DNA from: Shewanella sp.
Lineage (GTDB): Bacteria; Pseudomonadota; Gammaproteobacteria; Enterobacterales; Shewanellaceae
Length of the DNA: 64,000 nt
Reading direction: 5' to 3'
NCBI RefSeq assembly: GCF_013214165.1
Contig: NZ_JABSSM010000022.1
Location: 42,248-106,247 of the forward strand
The notes below the pieces were generated by a model. That model searched no databases and was not told the origin of the DNA. It saw only the letters and a program-made list of their open reading frames with translations. The position numbers and the translations under genes were made by a program. Shown in pieces: positions 1 to 7,542 of this stretch; within the stretch, counting starts at the first letter, position 1; each line of letters opens with the position of its first letter.

Positions 1-1
1 T

Positions 2-91
2 TGCCCGTGTCCTTATCAGCAAACAAGCTTGTCAGCGATAGAGAAAGCACTTGTCCAACGAAGACAGGAAAACGCGGTATTGCTGAGTTAA
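2..91 (+). CDS. possible C-terminal end of an unidentified upstream gene (partial)
   Basis: One plus-strand frame is open from the window edge to a TAA at 89-91 and gives about 29 residues with a plausible helical, charged composition (ending QRRQENAVLLS). A second frame is also open to a TAG at 106-108, so the real frame is uncertain. Nothing here identifies the product. It lies just upstream of the SEC-C gene at 115, so if real it may be cotranscribed with it. Confidence 0.2.
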   Translation, partial: CPCPYQQTSLSAIEKALVQRRQENAVLLS

Positions 92-114
92 CAAATATAA
101 AAGAGTAGCCAAAT

Positions 115-1122
115 ATGAAATCAGTCCGCAACGACCCTTGCCCGTGTGGCAGTGGCAAAAAGTACCAAGATTGTTGCATGAATAGTGCTTCAAAGCAGCA
201 CGCCTCAATGTTGGATGACATTGAGCAAGTTGCCGCTATGAATCCCAACTTGTCCCTTGATGAACTCAATATCGTTGCAGAGCACAAAATGCAGGCAGCG
301 AATAATCTCCCTGTTCCTGACTTCTGTGGCCTCTCGCCAACACAAATGGCCAATTGGTTATATTCGCCTTTCAATGAATTGGAATGGGTCACAATAAGCA
401 CGCCAGAGGATTTATCTAGGAGTCCTGTGATGCGCTATTTAGCGCTGATTTTAGATGAGGCCATGCAGCATGGTGGTTCATTTAAAGCGACCACTAAGGG
501 CAACTTGCCCACAAAACTGGTTAGGCAAGCCAGTGATGAATTACCTCAATTTGCTGTCTCTCGGTATCCAACGCATATCAGCATCAATGAATACTGCGGC
601 ACTAACGAAGATAAATTTAATGCGCTGCACTACAGTCGTGTGTTGGCGGAAATTGCGGGCATTATTTATCGTCGCAGTGGTCGTTACCATGTAAAAAAGA
701 CCGCGCAAAAGCAGTATCAAAAACAAGGTATTAATGCTTTTTTTATTCCCATGCTTGAAGCGGCAACCGTTAAGTACAATTGGGGCTACCTAGATGGATG
801 GGAGCACGCTATGGATCTAAGGAAATTCTGGTTATTTATGCTGTGGCGCTTGCAAAGTCATGGCAGTGTTGATCAGTTGATTGAAGAAGTGGCTACAGCA
901 TTTCCTAATGTATTACTCGAATGTTCATCGGAGGAATACCTATCGCCAAGCCAGTTGTTGGGTACCTTGATTGAATCGCGCTTTATTGATCGGTTTCTAC
1001 AGTTTTGGGGCTTTGTGACGATAGAGCGAAAACGGTATGTTTCCGAAACACACGTACCGAGAAAGGTAGATATACTGCCAGTGCTAAAGCAAGCTTTTCA
1101 ATTCAATATTGACAATCAATAG
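115..1122 (+). CDS. SEC-C motif-containing protein of unknown function
   Basis: A 335-residue protein whose first 25 residues carry a SEC-C zinc-binding motif ([16 protein letters not shown], about residues 6-21), the same module that ends SecA, here at the N terminus. The CxCx8CC spacing keeps all metal ligands. The remaining ~310 residues show no motif I recognise. SEC-C modules bind zinc and mediate protein contacts, and occur in many proteins unrelated to secretion, so the motif does not give a function. The gene is convergent with the HelD-like helicase at 1247-4237, with 124 bp between the stop codons. Its position in accessory DNA to the left of the yicC island suggests cargo rather than a housekeeping role, but that is inference. 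Confidence 0.8.
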   Translation: MKSVRNDPCPCGSGKKYQDCCMNSASKQHASMLDDIEQVAAMNPNLSLDELNIVAEHKMQAANNLPVPDFCGLSPTQMANWLYSPFNELEWVTISTPEDLSRSPVMRYLALILDEAMQHGGSFKATTKGNLPTKLVRQASDELPQFAVSRYPTHISINEYCGTNEDKFNALHYSRVLAEIAGIIYRRSGRYHVKKTAQKQYQKQGINAFFIPMLEAATVKYNWGYLDGWEHAMDLRKFWLFMLWRLQSHGSVDQLIEEVATAFPNVLLECSSEEYLSPSQLLGTLIESRFIDRFLQFWGFVTIERKRYVSETHVPRKVDILPVLKQAFQFNIDNQ

Positions 1123-1182
1123 GCGAGGCTATGTTAGATATAGCCGTATTATTCAATTGTAAGTCATGTCAGACCAAAATCG

Positions 1183-1208
1183 AAATCAACTCGAAAAGCC
1201 TGCTGGAA
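1183..1208. repeat. 26-bp imperfect direct repeat, left copy
   Basis: This 26-bp stretch matches 4740-4765 with two mismatches (shared core AAATCAACTCGAAAA, then CCTG and TGGAA). The two copies are in the same orientation about 3.56 kb apart and bracket the HelD-like gene together with the DUF3800 remnant. They may be traces of an insertion or of recombination. Nothing else about them is known to me. Confidence 0.5.
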
Positions 1209-1246
1209 ACTGATCTACGCTATTTTTGATAAGTAACTATCCTCAA

Positions 1247-4237
1247 TTAACGGGGTAAGGCAATTTTCGACTTGTCCACCGCATTGCGACAACTGGGCGA
1301 GCTGTTACCGCGATAGTTGTTGCACCCCCAAAAAGCACCTCGCTTACTTTCTCTTGCAACCATATCGCCCCCACAAACGCTGCATAGTGGTGCTGTGTGG
1401 CTACAGGCTTCATTTACACATACCTTAAATCCTGTAAAGCGTTTACGCGTCATCGGGCTACCACAAAGCTCACAGCCCTCCTCTTTGTGATTGCACAGCG
1501 GAAAGTGAGAACATGAGTAGAATGATTTGAAGTTGCCAACTCTTGGTTTTAGTGTGCCAGTCGTGCAGCGTACACAGTTAATCTCTTCAAAGATTTTTTG
1601 CACTATAGAGGTGCTGAACTCCTCTTGCTCAATGGCATACTTCTCCTTAAGTAGTTCGATCACAAATGGACTCGCGTCTGTCATATCGGCAAGCACGTAT
1701 GCGCGGTGTTTTGCGCGGGTGAGTGCGACATAAAATAGGCGGCGTTCTTCTGCAAACTCAAATGCCTCAGTCTTAGGCAGAAAGGCATCAAGTATAGCGG
1801 GCGTGACTTTCATTGAAGGAAAACCATGCTTTCCCGTTGTCATCCCCATGATCACCACATAGTCTGCTTCTTTGCCTTTTGAGGCATGAAAGGACTGACA
1901 CGCAATGGTCAGGTGTGGATACCTCACATTCAGCTGTCTTAGCTCACTCTTATCGGGTAGTTGAAACCAGAAGCGCCCAAGTAAATAAACGCTAGGCTGA
2001 TGCTTGAGTTTATCTGCTCCCTTATTAACCCGCATGCTAATAGCATTTAAGGCCTGATCCAGTGCATTAGGACTTGGCTCATCCTGAGTCGCTGGCTCAT
2101 GTTCGCCGCGGCGTATCAATGAAACCGTGGGGTAAGTGACCTGAGAGAGAGAGCGGATATCTTTCTTTAGCTGCACAGGGTTCTTAGTCACAAACTGTGT
2201 TGCCACATCGCCAATGCCGCTGTTAAATCTGAATGTCTGATCTAAGTATGATTTAGCTGTTGGGCCGAAGTACTGGGTAAACTGCGTGGTTAAACTGACG
2301 TCAGCACCACTAAAGCGATAGATTGCCTGCCAGTCATCGCCCACACAAAACAGTGACGCCTTCGGTTTTGAACCCGGTAAGCAGGAGTCTCTCAGTGCTC
2401 GAACTAATCGCGATCTGGGCTCGGAGATATCTTGAAATTCATCGACCATGATAAAGCGCCACGGGCTGATGAACTGCCCAGCTTGAAGATAGCTTAGCGC
2501 TTTACCTATCATATCTTCAAAATCTATATCACCACTGGCTGACAGATGTTGCTGGTAGCGGCTTAGTATGGGCGCTAGTAGCTCAAATACCTTACGGGTC
2601 TGCTTTGCGTCTGCAGCATTATTAAATACCTTCTCTAATCCGTTCTCGTCTATGCATGCTGCTTTATACAAGCCAATTAGTTTACTGAACAACTTGGCTA
2701 ACTCAGTAACACGACCAAGTTCATTGAGAGTGGCCAGAATCGCTGCATCGGGAAGAGGGGAGTATTGAACTTCAAATGCTTGCAAGGCATGTTCAAGTTT
2801 TGCAATGAGCAGCCCTTTTTTATGCTGATAGTAAAACAACTCAAGGCAGACTGTTTCGCGATTTTTATGTAATTGGCGCTTCCACTGCATCGACGCTAAA
2901 TATTGCTGGTTATCGATATAGGGGGCAGTGCTACCATCTTCATTGATGCCGAAATACTCAATATAAACACCATACTCAGGTAGGTAGAAGTCGGGTTGAT
3001 ATTGGCGGAAATCAATACTGCTTACATCGTGCTCATATTTAGCTTCATACTGGTATTCAATGCCATTGCTGAACAACCAATTGGCAATGTATAGCTCGCC
3101 AAAGCTCTTTACCCGCTCCCCTTTAAGGGTGCGAATATCGTTGTCATTTAAATACTGAAAGTACTCACCTTGGGAATCAAAGTCGAAAGGACTTTTCTCC
3201 ACATAATAGTATTGGCTAAAGTACTCGAGCAGCGGCTTGCGATAGGCCTCATCTTCAATCAAAGTTTCAAGTGTATCTTGTACCCATCTATCTTTGGCTT
3301 TTTCATCCTCAGCCCAAGGAGATAAGCTAGGTGACGCACCTTCAACTTTGGCAATGACTCTTAACCCTAGGCTGTGGAAGGTGCTTGCCTTGATCTCATC
3401 GGTACCCAGCTTGTCTTTAATCCGCTCGTCCATCTCATCAGCAGCTTTTCGACCATAAGCGAGCAGTAGAATATCATCGGCTTGTGCCTGACCACTGTTG
3501 ACTAAATAGCCGGCACGCCCCACCATCACGCTGGTCTTGCCCGTTCCTGCACCAGCTAATAGCAGGTTATTGTTGTCATCAATGATACAAGCTCGTCGTT
3601 GCTTATCGGTCAGAGGGTTAGACTCAACATGCTCAAAGAAATCGGCAAACTTGAGTAGCTGAGATTGGACATAGTTTTCACGCAGCCTCTCGATATCGGC
3701 CTGGTTCCAGTTATGCATCTTCTTTAGCTTGCCCAGCGCGGATTTTATATCGCTAGCCAATGTCATATCTTCACACCAAGGAAACCAGCGTTTATATTCG
3801 CGCTTAATTCTGGCCTGTATCATCTCTAAACGGGATTGACGCAGGTATTCTGTGGCAAGGGTGCGCTCAACTCTATCCACCAGCTCACAGATACGCTGCC
3901 CATTGCTACCAGCCCACAGCAGCACTGCCGTTTTGCCAAACTGATAACGCGCTAAATAGGTTAAGTAGGGCAGTTGGTAAGCCTTACCGGATACGGTAAA
4001 GCCAAGTAGATAACCTAAAGGGCTAAAGTTAAATGCTGGTGGTGAATCTAGCTGTTGCCACTTGAAACTAACTTCGTCACTAGATCTGCTTGTTGCTCGA
4101 TACCCAGCCGTAAGCAAACCTTTGCCGCGATGAAAAGTAATACCACTGTCGGTAAGTTTTACAGCATCAGGCTTGCCCATATAAAAATGGCCAAACCAAC
4201 TGTGCTTGATATTTTGTTCAGACTGCTTTGATGACAA
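1247..4237 (-). CDS. HelD-type superfamily 1 DNA helicase with inserted PD-(D/E)XK-like nuclease domain and C-terminal zinc fingers
   Basis: A 996-residue UvrD/Rep-family helicase close in layout to DNA helicase IV (HelD). Walker A is AGAGTGKTS (K near residue 234), motif II is VDEFQDIS (near 595-602), followed by GDDWQAIYRFSGAD and, late in the protein, the VALTRA helicase motif. E. coli HelD has about 684 residues; this protein is longer for two reasons. An insertion around residues 370-470 contains PDFYLPEYGVYIEYFG (D near 416, E near 428), the pattern of a PD-(D/E)XK/Vsr-like nuclease core. A tail from about residue 888 has repeated CxxC pairs like topoisomerase-type zinc ribbons. The start codon is TTG, with an AGG stretch about 9 nt upstream. 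It probably acts in DNA repair or defence against foreign DNA; nuclease activity is inferred from the motif only. Confidence 0.85.
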   Translation of the reverse strand: MSSKQSEQNIKHSWFGHFYMGKPDAVKLTDSGITFHRGKGLLTAGYRATSRSSDEVSFKWQQLDSPPAFNFSPLGYLLGFTVSGKAYQLPYLTYLARYQFGKTAVLLWAGSNGQRICELVDRVERTLATEYLRQSRLEMIQARIKREYKRWFPWCEDMTLASDIKSALGKLKKMHNWNQADIERLRENYVQSQLLKFADFFEHVESNPLTDKQRRACIIDDNNNLLLAGAGTGKTSVMVGRAGYLVNSGQAQADDILLLAYGRKAADEMDERIKDKLGTDEIKASTFHSLGLRVIAKVEGASPSLSPWAEDEKAKDRWVQDTLETLIEDEAYRKPLLEYFSQYYYVEKSPFDFDSQGEYFQYLNDNDIRTLKGERVKSFGELYIANWLFSNGIEYQYEAKYEHDVSSIDFRQYQPDFYLPEYGVYIEYFGINEDGSTAPYIDNQQYLASMQWKRQLHKNRETVCLELFYYQHKKGLLIAKLEHALQAFEVQYSPLPDAAILATLNELGRVTELAKLFSKLIGLYKAACIDENGLEKVFNNAADAKQTRKVFELLAPILSRYQQHLSASGDIDFEDMIGKALSYLQAGQFISPWRFIMVDEFQDISEPRSRLVRALRDSCLPGSKPKASLFCVGDDWQAIYRFSGADVSLTTQFTQYFGPTAKSYLDQTFRFNSGIGDVATQFVTKNPVQLKKDIRSLSQVTYPTVSLIRRGEHEPATQDEPSPNALDQALNAISMRVNKGADKLKHQPSVYLLGRFWFQLPDKSELRQLNVRYPHLTIACQSFHASKGKEADYVVIMGMTTGKHGFPSMKVTPAILDAFLPKTEAFEFAEERRLFYVALTRAKHRAYVLADMTDASPFVIELLKEKYAIEQEEFSTSIVQKIFEEINCVRCTTGTLKPRVGNFKSFYSCSHFPLCNHKEEGCELCGSPMTRKRFTGFKVCVNEACSHTAPLCSVCGGDMVARESKRGAFWGCNNYRGNSSPSCRNAVDKSKIALPR

Positions 4238-4567
4238 TATGTAAACCTACTGCGTGAAATTATGGCTAGCACTCCACTATAACCTGCCGTCAGTGGATTG
4301 GGAGTACTTGGTCGGCGTCTAAACCTCGGTGAGTACATCGGGTTTTTTCGCTATCTGGGGTTTGGTAAGTCAGCCCTTTCAGCTTATGGAATACCCACTG
4401 GTCATATTCTTTACCAACACGACAGCATCCATCTTTGCAGTAAAACTTATTAGCTAAAAGATTACAAGCTTGGTTACTCTGCTACGGGTTGATAACGTGT
4501 CTCAAGCAGCTAGCTCTTTTCGGTCAGAGCGGTCTCTAAATAGTGTTTATGCGCTATTGGGTATGGA

Positions 4568-4636
4568 TTAGGGTTGCCTAATGGATGCTAAGTTATGGTC
4601 GCCACTTTCATCCACATACACAAGGAAATCACTAAA
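4568..4636 (-). pseudogene. N-terminal fragment of a DUF3800-family protein
   Basis: The minus strand encodes FSDFLVYVDESGDHNLASI followed by RQP and a stop. This matches the start of DUF3800 proteins, which typically open with a strand ending in VDESGDH and are a few hundred residues long. Only about 22 residues remain, so this is a remnant. The open frame runs back to 4852, but the upstream part does not look like protein from this family and overlaps the 85-bp repeat. DUF3800 genes are common in mobile and defence regions, which fits the location. Confidence 0.6.
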
Positions 4637-4709
4637 CCCACGCTCACAGCCTAATATGGTTGGAAAACATGTTGATAAAACTGCGTTTAATCGACATGTG
4701 ATCCATGTT

Positions 4710-4742
4710 TTTAGTGTTGATGTCGATAGCATCAACACTAAA
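4710..4742. repeat. inverted repeat with 13-bp perfect stem
   Basis: TTTAGTGTTGATG (4710-4722) and CATCAACACTAAA (4730-4742) form a perfect stem around the 7-nt loop TCGATAG. No T-run follows on either strand, so a classical terminator is unlikely. It lies about 75 bp upstream of the DUF3800 fragment and next to the ATGTCGA/TCGACAT motifs, so an operator or recombination site is possible. Confidence 0.55.
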
Positions 4743-4765
4743 TCAACTCGAAAATCCTGATGGAA
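4740..4765. repeat. 26-bp imperfect direct repeat, right copy
   Basis: This copy matches 1183-1208 with two mismatches in 26 bases. It overlaps the end of the 4710-4742 hairpin and ends 40 bp before the 85-bp repeat. Confidence 0.5.
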
Positions 4766-4805
4766 CCCACAAGAGAGATGTGTTCTCGCATGAGAAGCTA
4801 ACCTA

Positions 4806-4890
4806 ATAGGCAAACAAAAGCCCAGCGAGAAACTGGGCTTAGATGCACTCATTCAAATCGATAAAAACGTTATTCCACGTTTTGAATTTG
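4806..4890. repeat. 85-bp direct repeat, left copy (island attachment site)
   Basis: These 85 bases are identical to 14639-14723, where they form the last codons, the stop codon and the terminator of yicC. Here the sequence is detached from any yicC reading frame. Perfect flanking repeats that recreate the 3' end of a core gene are the hallmark of site-specific integration. The 3' end of yicC is a known integration site of mobilizable genomic islands in Vibrio and relatives. Confidence 0.9.
4818..4840 (-). terminator. duplicated yicC terminator now ending the island operon
   Basis: AAGCCCAG and CTGGGCTT pair around a 7-nt loop, followed on the minus strand by the T-rich TTTGTTTG. It is the copy of the yicC terminator carried in the left 85-bp repeat. 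It lies about 175 bp downstream of the last island gene (stop at 5014), so it probably ends that operon's transcript. Confidence 0.7.
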
Positions 4891-5013
4891 AATGTAGGTT
4901 GAATTGTTCATGTGCATTTAAATCAGCATCTTATCTACAGGTAGGAAAGCTGGATATGGTTTTAGTCACCAATTTAGTACCATTTTGTAAGGTGTGTAGG
5001 TTGCTAAATTTTC

Positions 5014-5877
5014 TTAGGTATTATTGTAAGCTACGTTCTTATCTTCTATCGGCAACGCTTTTTTATTAGCTGGAGGAGTTGGCTTGATTGCTCGAAGTTC
5101 ATTTTTAAATGTTAATACTGCTGCTAACACAGCAATCAGAATTAGCAGTAAATTCTTTAGGTGTGCTTGTTGTATTACCCTTTTATTATGCTGCTGGTTT
5201 AAGAGCTCATAGTGTTCCAGCATCTTGGCTGATTCAGTTGCAAACTCTCTAACAAAAACAAAGTGGTCGCTATTATGTTGCATAAATAGTAGCTCACTAG
5301 AATAGAACTCTTTAAGTAAGTTATCATGCCTTACCATCAAATTAGCTTTTTTATTATCGGTAAGGAGAGTTGTATCGACATTCAATGCATTTCTTAAAGA
5401 AGGAAGAAATTTTTCAATTGCCTCCTTTCGTGCTTCGAAGTCTTTGGTTAACTCTATGAACCTTTGGTAATCACTTAGAATCGACTCTGTAATGAGCTTA
5501 TTTCCGGTTAACCGTATTTCTGGGAGCATCGGGACTGATTCATGGATCATTCTGGCTGCGACAGCGCTATGTAGTTTTAATACTCTGAGTAGGGCTTTTA
5601 TTTGATAGTGATATTCATCGATATTTTTAAAGAACTCTGGGCCGATGGTAGTAGCGTCTTTCCATCTTAATAGATTTGAGTAGTTTTTTGAACTCCGTAT
5701 TCGATCAAATTTTTCGTAGATCTGCTCTCCCCAGTAATCGATTTGAAAAATGTATATTTCAGATTTATCCACCTTAACCTTGCCTGCATCAGGCCATACG
5801 TATGTCTGGGTAAACATAGTTAAAACCCCTGCAAACGTGATGATTGCAAGGCTAGATATTTTCAACATAACACTCAT
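5014..5877 (-). CDS. uncharacterised protein with two membrane segments
   Basis: A 287-residue protein with a hydrophobic segment at residues 6-24, a mostly helical soluble region of about 210 residues, a second strong hydrophobic segment at about 242-256 (LLLILIAVLAAVL) and a short Pro/Lys-rich tail. The layout resembles membrane sensors with a helical-bundle domain between two segments, but no family is recognised. The start has a good AGGGA site 6 nt upstream. The gene begins 14 bp after the stop of the HNH gene at 5892 and is the last gene of the island operon. Its pairing with a nuclease in a defence operon suggests a membrane effector, sensor or immunity partner; that is inference only. 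Confidence 0.75.
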   Translation of the reverse strand: MSVMLKISSLAIITFAGVLTMFTQTYVWPDAGKVKVDKSEIYIFQIDYWGEQIYEKFDRIRSSKNYSNLLRWKDATTIGPEFFKNIDEYHYQIKALLRVLKLHSAVAARMIHESVPMLPEIRLTGNKLITESILSDYQRFIELTKDFEARKEAIEKFLPSLRNALNVDTTLLTDNKKANLMVRHDNLLKEFYSSELLFMQHNSDHFVFVREFATESAKMLEHYELLNQQHNKRVIQQAHLKNLLLILIAVLAAVLTFKNELRAIKPTPPANKKALPIEDKNVAYNNT

Positions 5878-5891
5878 GATTCATCCCTTAT

Positions 5892-6515
5892 TTAAGCTTT
5901 TATTTCCATGATTTTTCTTAACTTCTCAATACTCATCGCTGGCTTTTCTGCGTGAAGCATTGCGTGGCTGTTGGGACAAACGGGGACTAGGTCGTTAATT
6001 GGGTCGACTTGGTAGCTTTCACCGACTGTCGCTATATCGATCTTATGATGAACATGGATAAAGCCTTTGGCCATCGCGCCATACTTGGCTTCAAAGTTAA
6101 AGTTACAGACTTGGCAGATTGCTCCGTACTCATCAATACAAGCAGCCCTAGCTTTAGGGTCACGCTCATAGGCATTGATAGTCACTTGCTTTACAGCCCC
6201 TTCAGTAAACTCTGCTGGCGGCTTAGGGACTTCATCAGGATAAACGGAGCTAACTACTTGTGAAGCTAGTTTGGCTCGATATGAGTCCACAAGCGTCCTT
6301 ACTTCTAGGTGTTTTGCTTTTGATTTAGACCATCGATACTCAAGATGCAGCTCAACAGACTTGATTACCCGCTCAAACTCAGAGTAAGAAAGGTCTTCAT
6401 AAAAGCGAGCAAAGAAAATCTCATAAGACAAGGCACTCATAGCACGCTTGTATACTCTGCCTTCACTGAATGCTACGAAGTTGCGCATGTAATTAGTTGC
6501 AGATGTTTGGTTCAT
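5892..6515 (-). CDS. McrA-like HNH endonuclease domain protein
   Basis: A 207-residue protein from the ATG at 6515 (209 from a TTG at 6521, directly after the previous stop). The C-terminal third is an HNH domain of the McrA type: CQVC (about 134-137), HVHH (about 154-157) and VCPNSHAMLH (about 179-188). Most relatives read CPNCH at the last site, giving four cysteine zinc ligands. Here the fourth is serine (AGC instead of TGC), which may weaken zinc binding. The N-terminal ~110 residues are helical and unassigned; in McrA-type proteins this part often recognises modified DNA. There is no clear ribosome site, so translation is probably coupled to the 37-residue ORF just upstream. It could restrict modified phage DNA, or be inactive if the serine matters. 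Confidence 0.8.
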   Translation of the reverse strand: MNQTSATNYMRNFVAFSEGRVYKRAMSALSYEIFFARFYEDLSYSEFERVIKSVELHLEYRWSKSKAKHLEVRTLVDSYRAKLASQVVSSVYPDEVPKPPAEFTEGAVKQVTINAYERDPKARAACIDEYGAICQVCNFNFEAKYGAMAKGFIHVHHKIDIATVGESYQVDPINDLVPVCPNSHAMLHAEKPAMSIEKLRKIMEIKA

Positions 6516-6521
6516 ATCCAA

Positions 6522-6635
6522 CTAGCCAACTAGCTGTTCTAGTGTTTCTTCTAGCGAGATATTTTGTAATGCAAACAAGGAACCCAGATCATAGACCTGT
6601 TGTAGTTGAGCTGATGTGATCTCTTTGTTCATCAT
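6522..6635 (-). CDS. small 37-residue protein of unknown function
   Basis: A short frame starting ATG-ATG at 6635 and ending TAG at 6522, with an AGGA site about 5-8 nt before the start. The product begins MMNKEITSAQLQQVYDL and is acidic and probably helical. Its stop codon touches the possible TTG start of the McrA-like gene, which lacks its own ribosome site, so the frame may drive coupled translation. It sits 43 bp after the PtuB-like gene. No family is recognised. It could be an antitoxin, a leader peptide or an adaptor; none of these is shown by the sequence. Confidence 0.55.
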   Translation of the reverse strand: MMNKEITSAQLQQVYDLGSLFALQNISLEETLEQLVG

Positions 6636-6678
6636 TAAAGTCCTTTTAATTTCGAGCAAGTTGCGGCTGGTAGTATAT

Positions 6679-7542
6679 CTATGGAGTAAGGTCTAACTCA
6701 CCGATTAAATCTGCTAAATATGGTGCATTTTTATTAGGCAAAATGTGTTGAACGGCTGCTGCACTAAAAGAGCTTTTACGGTTACAGAGCTTCTTTAACC
6801 TTTCCTTGGCCTCAGTTATGCCACGACGGTACTGATCATTTAAATCAGCATCATTAAGACCGGATGTTAATTTAAGAAGCATAATACTGGATCGAACATC
6901 TTTAATGGCTTGTAATCGGTGAGGTGTGATTGTTTCATGATCAAGGTTCAATAAGGTCTTAGAGAGCCTAACCTTTTCAAAACCAATAGGGTTTGCATCA
7001 TAGGTTACAGCTGATGAAGTTTGACCTGTTTCAACCTCAAACGATAAAAGTTTTACATCATCTATAGAGCAAGGGTCTAAAATTAAGTGGTGAGCATAAT
7101 CACAAGGTGCACCTATACCCCAGCAACGCATTGACTCATCGACGATAGGAAAGTAATCAACTTTACCTCCCTCATCCCTTGCTCGGTTTGCAAAAATACA
7201 TGAATAGCGATAATTATTTATGTCGTAAGCTTTCCACCAATATCCAGGGTGCTGCTGATCACCTTGTTTTACAATAACGCCACCAGCATCTTTAACCCTA
7301 CCTTTTGGCCAATAGTGATCCACATCGAAATCAGTACCAATCTGAGGTGATTCGGTATACCAGCATTTTGCTCCAAACTCTGCTATAAAGGTCCTTTTTA
7401 AGGAACTCCACTTATTACCGATAGCCTTTATTTCTGCGCTCGGATCAGCAGCAACCTTCACTCTATCGGACCACTGCTTTGATTTTTTATCCCAGGTCTT
7501 AGTCTTACAGTTTGCGAATTTAGACTTATCAATGTACCTCAT
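6679..7542 (-). CDS. PtuB-like HNH endonuclease (Septu-type partner)
   Basis: A 287-residue protein with a divergent HNH core: C60, then DFDVDHYWPKGRV (71-83) and, after a spacer, NYRYSCIFANRAR (110-122). The DxDHYxPK pattern is shared with HNH proteins that accompany AAA ATPases in Septu systems, in some retrons and beside type I restriction loci. The start overlaps the upstream ATPase gene by 14 bp and has an AGGA site 8-9 nt before the ATG. Overlap and order (ATPase first, nuclease second) match ptuA-ptuB. In known Septu systems the pair forms a complex that degrades nucleic acid after phage infection. Membership here is judged from motif and context, not from alignment. Confidence 0.75.
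   Translation of the reverse strand: MRYIDKSKFANCKTKTWDKKSKQWSDRVKVAADPSAEIKAIGNKWSSLKRTFIAEFGAKCWYTESPQIGTDFDVDHYWPKGRVKDAGGVIVKQGDQQHPGYWWKAYDINNYRYSCIFANRARDEGGKVDYFPIVDESMRCWGIGAPCDYAHHLILDPCSIDDVKLLSFEVETGQTSSAVTYDANPIGFEKVRLSKTLLNLDHETITPHRLQAIKDVRSSIMLLKLTSGLNDADLNDQYRRGITEAKERLKKLCNRKSSFSAAAVQHILPNKNAPYLADLIGELDLTP

Larger units (their letters stand above)
4238..4805. other. gene-free accessory stretch with gene debris
   Basis: No intact gene is visible in these 568 bases. They hold a stop-to-stop minus-strand frame of about 62 codons (about 4290-4478, containing CKDGCCRVGKEYDQW, family unknown), the DUF3800 fragment at 4568-4636, a 13-bp-stem hairpin at 4710-4742 and the second 26-bp repeat. 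The 14-mer TTTAATCGACATGT at 4686-4699 also occurs at 13699-13712, upstream of fic. The stretch reads as a decayed mobile-DNA junction. Confidence 0.6.

Noticed and set aside
4568..4852. 94-codon minus-strand frame as a complete gene
   Set aside because: Only its last 22 residues look like protein (DUF3800). The rest overlaps the 85-bp repeat and has no family resemblance.
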